Assembly: GCA_963801035.1 (NCBI GenBank)
Contig: CAWDDF010000004.1
Location: 62,001-126,000, forward strand
DNA length: 64,000 bases
From: JACCZX01 sp963801035
GTDB taxonomy: Bacteria; Pseudomonadota; Gammaproteobacteria; Burkholderiales; Burkholderiaceae_F
Direction of reading: 5' to 3'
A program made the position numbers and the translations under genes. Shown here one piece after another: positions 57,037 through 64,000 of the stretch; position 1 is the first letter of the stretch; the number at the start of each line of letters is the position of its first letter. Below the pieces are notes generated by a model. That model saw only the letters and a list, made by a program, of their open reading frames with translations. It did not search any database and had not been told where the DNA came from.

Positions 57037-58551
57037 CTATTTGTGCACCGGCATCGCAAACTCCGGTCCTTTGCTGGCCACAGGATCGGGCCAGCGCTGC
57101 ATCACCGACTTGTAGCGCGTGTAGAAGCGTACGCCTTCTTCGCCATACGCGTGGTAATCGCCGAACAGCGAGCGCTTCCAGCCGCCGAACGAGTGAAACG
57201 CCATCGGTACCGGAATCGGAACGTTGATGCCGACCATGCCGGCACGCACGCTGCGAGCGAATTCACGCGCTGTCCCGCCATCGGACGTATAGCAGGCAAC
57301 ACCGTTGCCGTACTCGTGCGAGTTGACCATCTCGAGCGCGGCTGCGAGATCCGGCACGCGCGTCACACACAGCACGGGCCCAAAGATTTCGTCCTGATAA
57401 ATGCGCATCGACGGCTGCACGTTGTCGAACAGCGTGGCGCCCAGGAAAAATCCCGCCCGCGTGGTCGCTTCGTGAGTACGGCCGTCGCAGACAATGCGCG
57501 CGCCGTCGGCTATACCGTGATCGATATAGCCGAGTACCTTGTCGCGATGCGCACCGGTGACCAAGGGCCCGATGTCGGCGTCCGCCTCCATGCCGCTCTT
57601 GATTCGCAGTGCGCTGATGCGCGATTTCAGCCGGTCGATCAGCGCATCGGCGACATCGCCGACCGCGACGCACACAGACACCGCCATGCAGCGCTCACCA
57701 GCTGAGCCATACGCGGCGCCGATGAGTGCGTCGGCGGCCTGATCCAGATCCGCATCGGGCATCACGATCATGTGGTTCTTGGCGCCACCCAGCGCCTGCA
57801 CGCGTTTACCCTGCTTCGTGCCTTCTCGGTGAATGTATTCGGCGATGGGTGTCGAGCCGACAAAGCTAACGCCGGCGATGTCTTTGTGCGCAAGAATCGC
57901 GTCGACCGCCTCCTTGTCACCCTGCACGACGTTGAACGCACCGTCGGGCAATCCGGCCTGTTTCAACAAGTCGGCCAGCATCAACGACGCCGACGGATCG
58001 CGCTCCGAGGGTTTCAGGATGAATGTGTTGCCGCACACCAGCGCCAGCGGAAACATCCACATCGGCACCATCGCGGGAAAATTGAACGGCGTGATGCCGG
58101 CGACGACGCCGAGCGGTTGGCGCAACGAATAGTTGTCGATGCCACCGCCGATGTTGTCGGAAAACTGCGTCTTCAGCAGCTGCGGCGCACCGCAGGCAAA
58201 CTCGACGACCTCGATACCACGCTGCACTTCGCCCGTCGCATCGCTGAGCACCTTGCCGTGCTCGTGAGTGATGGTTGAAGCGAGCGCTTCAAGATTGCGC
58301 TCCATCAGGTCCTTGAAGCGAAACATCACGCGTGCCCGATTGGACGGCGATGTCTCGCTCCATGCGGGCAATGCGCCAAGCGCCGCCCGCACCGCTGCGT
58401 CGACCACGGTCGTGTCCGCGAATCGCACCGATCCGGTAATGTCGCCGGTGGCCGGATTGAACACCTTGCCGCTCCGTGCTGATGCGCCGGCAACGCGCTG
58501 ACCGCCGATCCAGTGCGTGATGTCGGCGAGCGCTCGTTCACTCTTTCCCAT
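57037..58551 (-). CDS. mmsA: Methylmalonate-semialdehyde dehydrogenase (CoA-acylating)
   Basis: This is a 504-residue aldehyde dehydrogenase. The Asn-Phe-Pro motif TPFNFPAMVPMWMFPLAL, VGSTPIAEYI, ALGGAKNHM (the usual Glu is replaced by Asn, as in this CoA-acylating clade) and catalytic C288 in GSAGERCMAVS are present. It converts malonic or methylmalonic semialdehyde to acetyl- or propionyl-CoA with NAD+, in valine or inositol (IolA) breakdown. It lies 30 bases from the downstream side of the Liv-type ABC genes, on the same strand. The IolC gene nearby favours inositol. Confidence 0.93.
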   Translation of the reverse strand: MGKSERALADITHWIGGQRVAGASARSGKVFNPATGDITGSVRFADTTVVDAAVRAALGALPAWSETSPSNRARVMFRFKDLMERNLEALASTITHEHGKVLSDATGEVQRGIEVVEFACGAPQLLKTQFSDNIGGGIDNYSLRQPLGVVAGITPFNFPAMVPMWMFPLALVCGNTFILKPSERDPSASLMLADLLKQAGLPDGAFNVVQGDKEAVDAILAHKDIAGVSFVGSTPIAEYIHREGTKQGKRVQALGGAKNHMIVMPDADLDQAADALIGAAYGSAGERCMAVSVCVAVGDVADALIDRLKSRISALRIKSGMEADADIGPLVTGAHRDKVLGYIDHGIADGARIVCDGRTHEATTRAGFFLGATLFDNVQPSMRIYQDEIFGPVLCVTRVPDLAAALEMVNSHEYGNGVACYTSDGGTAREFARSVRAGMVGINVPIPVPMAFHSFGGWKRSLFGDYHAYGEEGVRFYTRYKSVMQRWPDPVASKGPEFAMPVHK

Positions 58552-58581
58552 GACTGCTCCGTGTTTCCTAACCGCGGGCCG

Positions 58582-59199
58582 CTATTTTGCGCCGACTAGG
58601 TGGCCAAGGTAGTCGCGTGCCCCCGGAACCGCCATTAGATCGTCAAACGTCGCATGCCGCGTCACCTGACCCCGTTCCGCAAACACAAAGGACTCCGCGA
58701 CTTCTCGCATCAGATCGAGCTGCCATTGCTCGTTTGGATGAAGGCAAAGGAACAGCAACCGGTCGCGGCGCCGGAGCCTCTCAAAAAAGCGCAGCATGAA
58801 ACCGATGTAGCCGTCCTGCGTATTCAGTTGCGGCTCATCGAACAAATGCACCAGAGCCTCTTCGCGAACAGCTCTCGATAGCAATACGTCGGGCTTCCAC
58901 GAACGAAAGCGGCGGATCTGATATGACTGGTGGTAATGGCGCGCGAGTTGACCACGTTCGTTGCGGCGGACTGTATGGATGTCCTGCCCGTCAATTCGCA
59001 CCGAGCCTGCCGTCGGCGAATTCGAACCCGTAATCAACTCGAATAACGTCGTCTTGCCCGATCCATTCGGACCCAGCACGCCGACGATCGCGGGTTCGGT
59101 AAACGCCAGGTCGGCCTGCAGAACAAAGCTGGGCGCTTTCGCCCATCGATTGCGCCGGTACTCCTTGCGCAATGATTGAACTCGAAGCAGGTCGGCCAT
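58582..59199 (-). CDS. Atypical ABC ATPase lacking the LSGGQ signature
   Basis: The 205-residue product starts at ATG 59199, seven bases after the livF stop. Walker A is GPNGSGKTT, Walker B is ALVHLFDEP, a D-loop-like LNTQD follows, and an H-switch CLHPNEQ is present. Where LSGGQ should stand, the sequence reads DVLLSRAVREEALVH, so the helical signature is absent. It cannot form a standard homodimer of two active sites. It may pair with LivF or LivG asymmetrically, or be regulatory. Its operon membership suggests a third nucleotide-binding subunit. Confidence 0.78.
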   Translation of the reverse strand: MADLLRVQSLRKEYRRNRWAKAPSFVLQADLAFTEPAIVGVLGPNGSGKTTLFELITGSNSPTAGSVRIDGQDIHTVRRNERGQLARHYHQSYQIRRFRSWKPDVLLSRAVREEALVHLFDEPQLNTQDGYIGFMLRFFERLRRRDRLLFLCLHPNEQWQLDLMREVAESFVFAERGQVTRHATFDDLMAVPGARDYLGHLVGAK

Positions 59200-59206
59200 G
59201 CTTGAA

Positions 59207-59902
59207 TCAAGCCCCAAGCAAACGCGCGCGCTGCACGGGATCGTTACGCAGATCTGCTGCCGGACCGTGATGCGCGACGGTGCCATGATCCAGCACGACG
59301 ACGCGATCGGCGACGTCGAGCGCGGCACCCACGTGTTGCTCTACCAGTAATACTCCGACGCCTTCTTTTTTCAGGCGCTGCACCGTGCGCATCACGTCCT
59401 GCACCACCTTCGGCGCCAGCCCCTGACTCGGCTCGTCCATCAGCACCAGTCCCGGACTGCCAAGTAACGCGCGCGAGATCGCAACCATCTGCATCTCGCC
59501 ACCGGAAAGGTTCTCGCTGTCACGCTCGAGCAGATATTCAAGCGCGCTGAAAATTTCACAGCATTCTCCGATCGTCCAGCGCCGAAACTTCGTACGCTTT
59601 TCAGCGATCGTCAAATTCCGTCGCACCGTCAGGCTCGGCACCACGCGCCGCTCTTCCGGTACCCAGGCAACACCACAGCGCGCAATTTTGTGCGTGCTTT
59701 GATGTGTAACGTCACGACCGTCGAAGCGAATCGTGCCCTGGCGCGCGGGAGTCAGGCCAAGAATCGATCGTAACGTCGTCGTCTTGCCGGCGCCGGTTGC
59801 GCCTAACAGCGCAACGACTTCGCCGGCATCAACATGCAGCGAAACGTCAAACAACGCCTGCGTCTCGCCATAGAACGTGCGAATGCCGTCGACTTGCAGC
59901 AT
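59207..59902 (-). CDS. LivF-type ABC ATPase
   Basis: The 231-residue product has Walker A LLGATGAGKTTT, signature ENLSGGEMQMVAIS, Walker B LVLMDEPSQGL and H-loop VLLVEQHV. It belongs to the branched-chain amino acid transporter class (LivF). Its start abuts the livG stop without a gap. It energises a Liv-type importer with LivG and LivM. The cargo could be an inositol-related or other compound rather than an amino acid. Confidence 0.92.
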   Translation of the reverse strand: MLQVDGIRTFYGETQALFDVSLHVDAGEVVALLGATGAGKTTTLRSILGLTPARQGTIRFDGRDVTHQSTHKIARCGVAWVPEERRVVPSLTVRRNLTIAEKRTKFRRWTIGECCEIFSALEYLLERDSENLSGGEMQMVAISRALLGSPGLVLMDEPSQGLAPKVVQDVMRTVQRLKKEGVGVLLVEQHVGAALDVADRVVVLDHGTVAHHGPAADLRNDPVQRARLLGA

Positions 59903-60649
59903 TCACGCCCCCACTGCTCCGAGATTGCTGCGCGCGACCCACGGATCGGCGCGCAGCTCGGCCGGCGTTCCCTGCGCAATCACCTGGCCCCACTGAATCA
60001 CCGAGATGCGATCGGCGATCCGAAACAAAAATGGCATGTCGTGTTCGATCACGACGATCGTCGTACGCTGCCGCAATTGCTCGATCAGCGCCGTCAGTCG
60101 ACGCGCGCCTTGCGCGCCCATGCCCGCCGTAGGCTCATCGAGAAACAACAACCGAGGTTCGGGCGCAAGTGCGACGGCGATCTCAAGACATCGGCGATCG
60201 CCGTAGGCAAGACCCTTGGCGAGTGCATATTCCTTCCCCGCAAGCCCGACATCAGCGAGCAGCTGAGCGGCACGAGCCTGCAGCATGGAGTCACGCCGAA
60301 CCTGCCCGGTCATTCGAAACGCGCCGTTGACGAGCGGCCGCATCGCGACAATCACGTTGTCCAGCGCGCTGTAGCTGTCGAAGAGATTCATCAATTGGAA
60401 CGAGCGTGAGATCCCGGCGCGCGCGATGCTCGCAGGCGACGCCCCCGTGATGTCGCGGCCATCGAAAGTGACGTTGCCACGCTCGGGTCGATAGCGTCCG
60501 GTCAGCACGTTGAAAAATGTCGTCTTGCCGGCGCCGTTCGGTCCGATGATTCCGACCAGCTCGCCGGTTTCGACATCAAACGAAACGTCGTCGAGCACGA
60601 TCTGCTGCCCGAAGCGCTTGTGCAGGCGGCGTGCTTCAAGGAGCGGCAT
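59903..60649 (-). CDS. LivG-type ABC ATPase
   Basis: The 248-residue product has Walker A IGPNGAGKTTFFN and Walker B LLFLDEPTAGMGAQ. The signature region reads LAYGDRRCLEIAVAL, the usual LivG variant of LSYGQQRRLE. H-loop is VVIEHDM. It is packed between livM (three bases away) and livF. Confidence 0.92.
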   Translation of the reverse strand: MPLLEARRLHKRFGQQIVLDDVSFDVETGELVGIIGPNGAGKTTFFNVLTGRYRPERGNVTFDGRDITGASPASIARAGISRSFQLMNLFDSYSALDNVIVAMRPLVNGAFRMTGQVRRDSMLQARAAQLLADVGLAGKEYALAKGLAYGDRRCLEIAVALAPEPRLLFLDEPTAGMGAQGARRLTALIEQLRQRTTIVVIEHDMPFLFRIADRISVIQWGQVIAQGTPAELRADPWVARSNLGAVGA

Positions 60650-60652
60650 CGC

Positions 60653-61681
60653 TTATTTGCTCACCTTGCGCCTGCGAAGCCGATCGCGCAGTTGTTGAAT
60701 CATCCCCGCGATACCCTCGGGCTTGAACAGTACGACCGCCATGAATAGCAGCCCGTACCAGAGCAGCCACGTTTCGGTGTACGCGCCGAGCAGATCGCGT
60801 GCGACGATGAAAAACACAGCGCCGATGACCGGACCCCAGAAACTCACCAGTCCTCCGCCGATCAGAACCATCATCACAACGTAGCCGGAGTTATTCAGAC
60901 TCATCACGTTCGGATACGCTGACTGCTGCGCCAGCGCGAAGAGTCCGCCGGCCAGGCCAGCGATCGCGCACGACATCACGAACACGGTGAACTTGACGAG
61001 CCAGACGTTGTGTCCGCAGTACGCTGCGCGCATCTCGTTCTGCTTGACTGCGCCGAGCACTCGCCCGAAAGGCGTGTCGATCAGATACCACAGGGCCCAC
61101 GCAATGATCGCGAACAGTGACAACGCGAAATAGAAAAGCGCCGCGTGCGAGGTTAGCGATATCTGCAGAAAGCCAAGATCCAGCGGAGGGCGTGGCACGT
61201 TGAGCAAGCCGTCTTCGCCGCCCGTCACGCTGTGCCACTTGATCGAAACGAACCACGCCAACTGGCCAAACGCAATCGTCATCAGCGCGTAGTAAATGCC
61301 GCGCCGATGCGAAATGAATGCCGCGACGAACGCGCCGAAGATTGCAGCAACACCAATTGCAGCCGCCATTCCGGTCAGCAAGCCGACATCCGGTTGCTTT
61401 AACGCGAGCCCGGCTGCGTACGCACCGACGCCAAAAAAAGCGCCGTGACCGAACGAAGGCAAACCGCCGTAACCCAATAAGAGGTTGTAGCCAAGCGCGT
61501 ACAGGCTCCAGATCAGGACTTCAAGCGCGAGATACTGGTACAGACCGACAGCACCCAGCCATAAAGGGCTGGTTGCGAAAAGCGCCAGCACAACGCCGTA
61601 TCCAAGCGCGAAGCCCGGCGCACGCGCCGCCGTAAACGACGGCACAACGACCTGTGCTGGCGTGCTCAAGACACTTGCCAC
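60653..61681 (-). CDS. LivM-type ABC permease
   Basis: This is a 342-residue permease with about ten helices. LIWSLYALGYNLLLGYGGLPSF, GHGAFFGVGAY and the ATP-coupling loop EMRAAYCGHNVWLVKFTVFV are characteristic of LivM. No LivH or periplasmic binding protein gene is in the window. It is the first gene of the minus-strand operon, divergent from the RpiR regulator. Confidence 0.92.
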   Translation of the reverse strand: MASVLSTPAQVVVPSFTAARAPGFALGYGVVLALFATSPLWLGAVGLYQYLALEVLIWSLYALGYNLLLGYGGLPSFGHGAFFGVGAYAAGLALKQPDVGLLTGMAAAIGVAAIFGAFVAAFISHRRGIYYALMTIAFGQLAWFVSIKWHSVTGGEDGLLNVPRPPLDLGFLQISLTSHAALFYFALSLFAIIAWALWYLIDTPFGRVLGAVKQNEMRAAYCGHNVWLVKFTVFVMSCAIAGLAGGLFALAQQSAYPNVMSLNNSGYVVMMVLIGGGLVSFWGPVIGAVFFIVARDLLGAYTETWLLWYGLLFMAVVLFKPEGIAGMIQQLRDRLRRRKVSK

Positions 61682-61717
61682 GTGTTCACCGAATCAGTCA
61701 ACGAGGTCGTTAGAATA

Positions 61718-61738
61718 TTTGTTCTGTTTCTGGACAAA
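61718..61738. promoter_or_regulatory. 21-bp palindrome between livM and the RpiR gene
   Basis: TTTGTTC and GGACAAA (six of seven positions complementary) flank the spacer TGTTTCT. It lies 56 bases before the RpiR start and 37 bases before livM. A second inverted pair (TTAGAA at 61710, TTCTAA at 61751) surrounds it. It is a natural candidate operator for the RpiR protein. Confidence 0.5.
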
Positions 61739-61793
61739 ACGTAATCTACGTTCTAATCTTGCTGGAAGCAATGGCCTTGATCACACGACAATC

Positions 61794-62717
61794 ATGCAGT
61801 CGCAGGCTTTGAGTAGCGCACGCACTCGGTCGGCGAGCCGCCCCGGCAGCTATGACGAACTGGCGGGTCGAATCACCGAGCGTTTTCCGCGGCTGCCCGG
61901 GCAGTTGCAGCGCATTGCGCGCTTTGCGCTCGATGCGCCAGAAGACTTCGCGCTTGGCACCGCGGCGCAGCTGGCCGAGCAGATCGGCGTACAGCCTTCG
62001 GCTCTGGTGCGGTTCGCGGCCGCCGTCGATTGCGACGGGTTCGCCGAGTTGCGCCAGCTCTTTCGCACGCAGCTGCGCGCACGCACGCTGACGTATCGAG
62101 AGCGCATCGAACGGCTGCAATCGCGCGCTCCAAAAGCGACGTCACCGGGAGCGGTGTTTCGCGCGCAGGCTCAACAGGCGATTACAGGGCTGCAGAGTTT
62201 TCAGCACGCGATCGACGACCGGCTGCTGACGCAGGCGGTGGAATTAATTGCGACGGCATCGCAAATCAATCTGCTGGCCGCGAGGCGTTCTTTCCCGGTC
62301 GCCGCATACCTCGCCTACGCGCTGAATCAGCTCGAAGTCCGCACGCAGCTTCTCGACAACGTCGGCGGCATGAACCGGGAGTTCGCCGCACGCATCGACG
62401 CCGACGAGGTCATCATCGCGATCAGCTTTCGCAATTACACCGACGAGATCGTCGAGATCGCCGACAGTTGCCGCAAGCGCGGCGCTGCGGTCATTGCAAT
62501 CACCGACAGCAAACTGTCGCCGCTGATGCGCGTAGCGACGCTGTCATTCGCGATCGGCGACGATGGCGGTGCTGCGTTCCGTTCGCTCGTCGAGCCGATC
62601 GTGCTGGCCCAATCACTGGTCGTCGCGGTGGGTCATCGACTGATGGCTGAGCGCGCGCACCGGCGCACGAATGAGCACGTTAGAAGTCGAAGCGCCGCTA
62701 AAAAGAGGGCGCGCTGA
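61794..62717 (+). CDS. RpiR/MurR-family transcriptional regulator
   Basis: The start is ATG 61794; the longer frame upstream crosses the operator-like palindrome. The 307-residue product has an N-terminal HTH_6 domain (LPGQLQRIARFALDAPEDFA, then TAAQLAEQIGVQPSALVRF) and a C-terminal SIS sugar-phosphate isomerase-like domain (NLLAARRSFPVAAYLAYAL, ADEVIIAISFRNYTDEIVEI). It binds a sugar phosphate and regulates adjacent catabolic genes. It is probably the inositol regulator (IolR-like), because its stop overlaps the IolC start. Confidence 0.9.
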   Translation: MQSQALSSARTRSASRPGSYDELAGRITERFPRLPGQLQRIARFALDAPEDFALGTAAQLAEQIGVQPSALVRFAAAVDCDGFAELRQLFRTQLRARTLTYRERIERLQSRAPKATSPGAVFRAQAQQAITGLQSFQHAIDDRLLTQAVELIATASQINLLAARRSFPVAAYLAYALNQLEVRTQLLDNVGGMNREFAARIDADEVIIAISFRNYTDEIVEIADSCRKRGAAVIAITDSKLSPLMRVATLSFAIGDDGGAAFRSLVEPIVLAQSLVVAVGHRLMAERAHRRTNEHVRSRSAAKKRAR

Positions 62718-64000
62718 TGAAAGACGGCGCAACGCCTCGTGAGCTTGACGTCATCTGTATCGGACGCGCCGCCGTCGACCTGTATGGCGAGCAAATCGGC
62801 GCGCGCCTCGAAGATGTGACAACGTTCGCGCGCTATCTCGGCGGTTCGCCGGCAAACACCGCCGTGGGTTGCGCCCGCCTCGGATTGCGAGCGGCGATGT
62901 TGACGCGCGTTGGCGATGAGCAGAACGGTCGCTTCGTGCTCGACTCACTGCAGCGCGAAGGGGTCGATGTCAGCCATGTGCGGCTCGATCCACAGCGGCT
63001 GACCGCGCTCGTGTTCCTGAGCATTCGAAGCCGCACCGCATTTCCGCTGCTGTTTTATCGCGATCACTGCGCCGATATGGCGCTCGAAGCAAGCGATGTC
63101 GATCCACGATTTATCGCCAGCGCGACGTCGGTGCTGATCTCCGGCACCCATTTGTCGCAGCCTGGAACCTACGCCGCGTGCCGAGCAGCGATCGAAGCGG
63201 CACGCGCCGCCGGTGGTCGCGTCATTCTCGATATCGACTTTCGGCCGGTGCTGTGGGGTCTCGCACCGCTTGGCGACGGTGAAACGCGTTACGTGCAGGC
63301 GCCGAGCGTCAGCGCAAGCCTGCAGGCGATCATTGCAATGTGCGATCTGATCGTCGGCACCGAAGAAGAGTTCTGCATCGCTGCGAACATGAGCGATCCG
63401 CTGGCGGCGGTTATCGCGCTGCGCCAGAAGTCGACCTGCACGCTGGTGCTGAAGCGTGGTGCGCTCGGCTGCACGATTTATCCAGGGCTGCGCGGTGCGG
63501 CCGCGATCGAGGTGCCGGGTTTTCCGATCGAGGTTTTTAACGTGCTCGGTGCTGGTGACGCGTTCATGGCGGGATTCCTGAGCGGCTGGCTACGTGATGC
63601 CTCGCTGGCCGAATGCGGCCGCCGCGCGAATGCGTGCGGCGCGCTGGTCGTATCGCGTCATGGTTGTGCCCCAGCGATCCCGACCGTTGCGGAGCTCGAA
63701 CACTTTTTGCAGCACGGCTCTTCAACGCCGCGGCTGCGCGAAGACGCTGCGCTGAACCGGCTGCATCGCGCGACGACTCGGCGGCCGGCACCGCCGTGGA
63801 TCGCGGCGCTGGCCTTCGACCACCGCGCGCCGCTCGAGCAGCTCGCGGTCGAGCTGAACACGCCGCTGTCGCGCATCACGCAGTTCAAGCATCTGGTCGC
63901 TCGTGCCGCACAGCGCGCGAGCTTCCGCGCTGACGGGCTCGGTGCCGCGCACGGGTTGATTCTCGACGATCGCTACGGCGCCGATCTGCTTCCCGAGCTC
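62717..64000 (+). CDS. iolC: 5-dehydro-2-deoxygluconokinase IolC fused to DUF2090, 3'-truncated by window edge
   Basis: The frame is open to the window end (428 codons), starting with ATG at 62717 inside the RpiR stop (TGATG). A PfkB kinase covers residues about 10-330, with GGSPANTAVGCARLG, CDLIVGTEEEF and the catalytic NVLGAGDAFMAGFL (Asp as base). A linker leads into DUF2090 (PPWIAALAFDHRAPLEQLAV), typical of fused IolC-aldolase proteins. It phosphorylates 5-dehydro-2-deoxygluconate and may also cleave the product in myo-inositol breakdown. With MmsA this points to an inositol pathway. Confidence 0.93.
   Translation, partial: MKDGATPRELDVICIGRAAVDLYGEQIGARLEDVTTFARYLGGSPANTAVGCARLGLRAAMLTRVGDEQNGRFVLDSLQREGVDVSHVRLDPQRLTALVFLSIRSRTAFPLLFYRDHCADMALEASDVDPRFIASATSVLISGTHLSQPGTYAACRAAIEAARAAGGRVILDIDFRPVLWGLAPLGDGETRYVQAPSVSASLQAIIAMCDLIVGTEEEFCIAANMSDPLAAVIALRQKSTCTLVLKRGALGCTIYPGLRGAAAIEVPGFPIEVFNVLGAGDAFMAGFLSGWLRDASLAECGRRANACGALVVSRHGCAPAIPTVAELEHFLQHGSSTPRLREDAALNRLHRATTRRPAPPWIAALAFDHRAPLEQLAVELNTPLSRITQFKHLVARAAQRASFRADGLGAAHGLILDDRYGADLLPEL

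Noticed and set aside
1..64000. tRNA or rRNA genes, phage or integrase
   Set aside because: None seen by eye; no cloverleaf-like segments or integrase motifs found.

Overview
The window reads as about 64 kb of a GC-rich betaproteobacterial chromosome, most likely Burkholderiales. This is inferred from the Bug/TctC binding protein, the DUF1302/DUF1329 proteins, the MalT-like LuxR regulator, BKACE, FUSC and napEDABC; no rRNA or tRNA was found to fix the taxon. Coding density is high. There is no transposase, integrase, CRISPR array or phage gene, so the window looks like core plus catabolic/transport accessory chromosome. About 24 single-base frameshifts break 15 genes that are otherwise well preserved. 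Nearly all are one extra base, so I read them as sequence or assembly errors and annotate each such gene over its full reconstructed span.

Layout. 1-6.6 kb (+): an envelope module of a DUF1302 outer-membrane protein, DUF1329, a YCF48-like propeller and an MMPL/RND transporter. 6.7-8.4 kb (-): a sorbosone-dehydrogenase-like protein and a DUF2231 membrane protein. 8.4-17.1 kb (-): a catabolic operon of TauD-like dioxygenase, BKACE, RBBP9-type hydrolase, quinone oxidoreductase, MFS carrier, acyl-CoA synthetase, YeiH-type exporter and Bug binding protein. 17.3-20.0 kb (-): an ~890-residue MalT-like LuxR regulator. A C-run/G-run palindrome occurs in front of the regulator/usp pair, in front of the dioxygenase and in front of the YCF48/MMPL genes, which suggests one regulon. 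20.3-21.3 kb (+): a UspA-hemerythrin fusion, followed by a decayed copy of part of the regulator gene.

21.5-25.0 kb (-): four secreted proteins (DUF2950, DUF3300, a glycine-zipper-like protein and an unknown). 25.5-35.2 kb (+): a very large Orn/Lys/Arg-type decarboxylase, an AspT-type exchanger, GltS, a TAXI-type binding lipoprotein, a small lipoprotein and a DASS permease. 35.3-39.5 kb (+): periplasmic nitrate reductase napEDABC. 39.5-44.1 kb (-): SulP carrier, PPK2, TRIC-like channel and FUSC exporter. 44.4-50.1 kb: small lipoproteins, an all-cysteine Rieske-like protein, a STAS-like protein, a SYLF protein, secreted proteins and an AraC regulator. 50.5-54.1 kb (+): a MASE1-PAS histidine kinase, a FixJ-like regulator and a lone receiver. 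54.5-57.0 kb: a periplasmic protein, a DUF900 lipoprotein hydrolase and a second SYLF protein. 57.0-64.0 kb: methylmalonate-semialdehyde dehydrogenase and Liv-type ABC components (-), divergent from an RpiR regulator and an IolC-DUF2090 kinase (+) that runs off the end. This last part fits myo-inositol catabolism.
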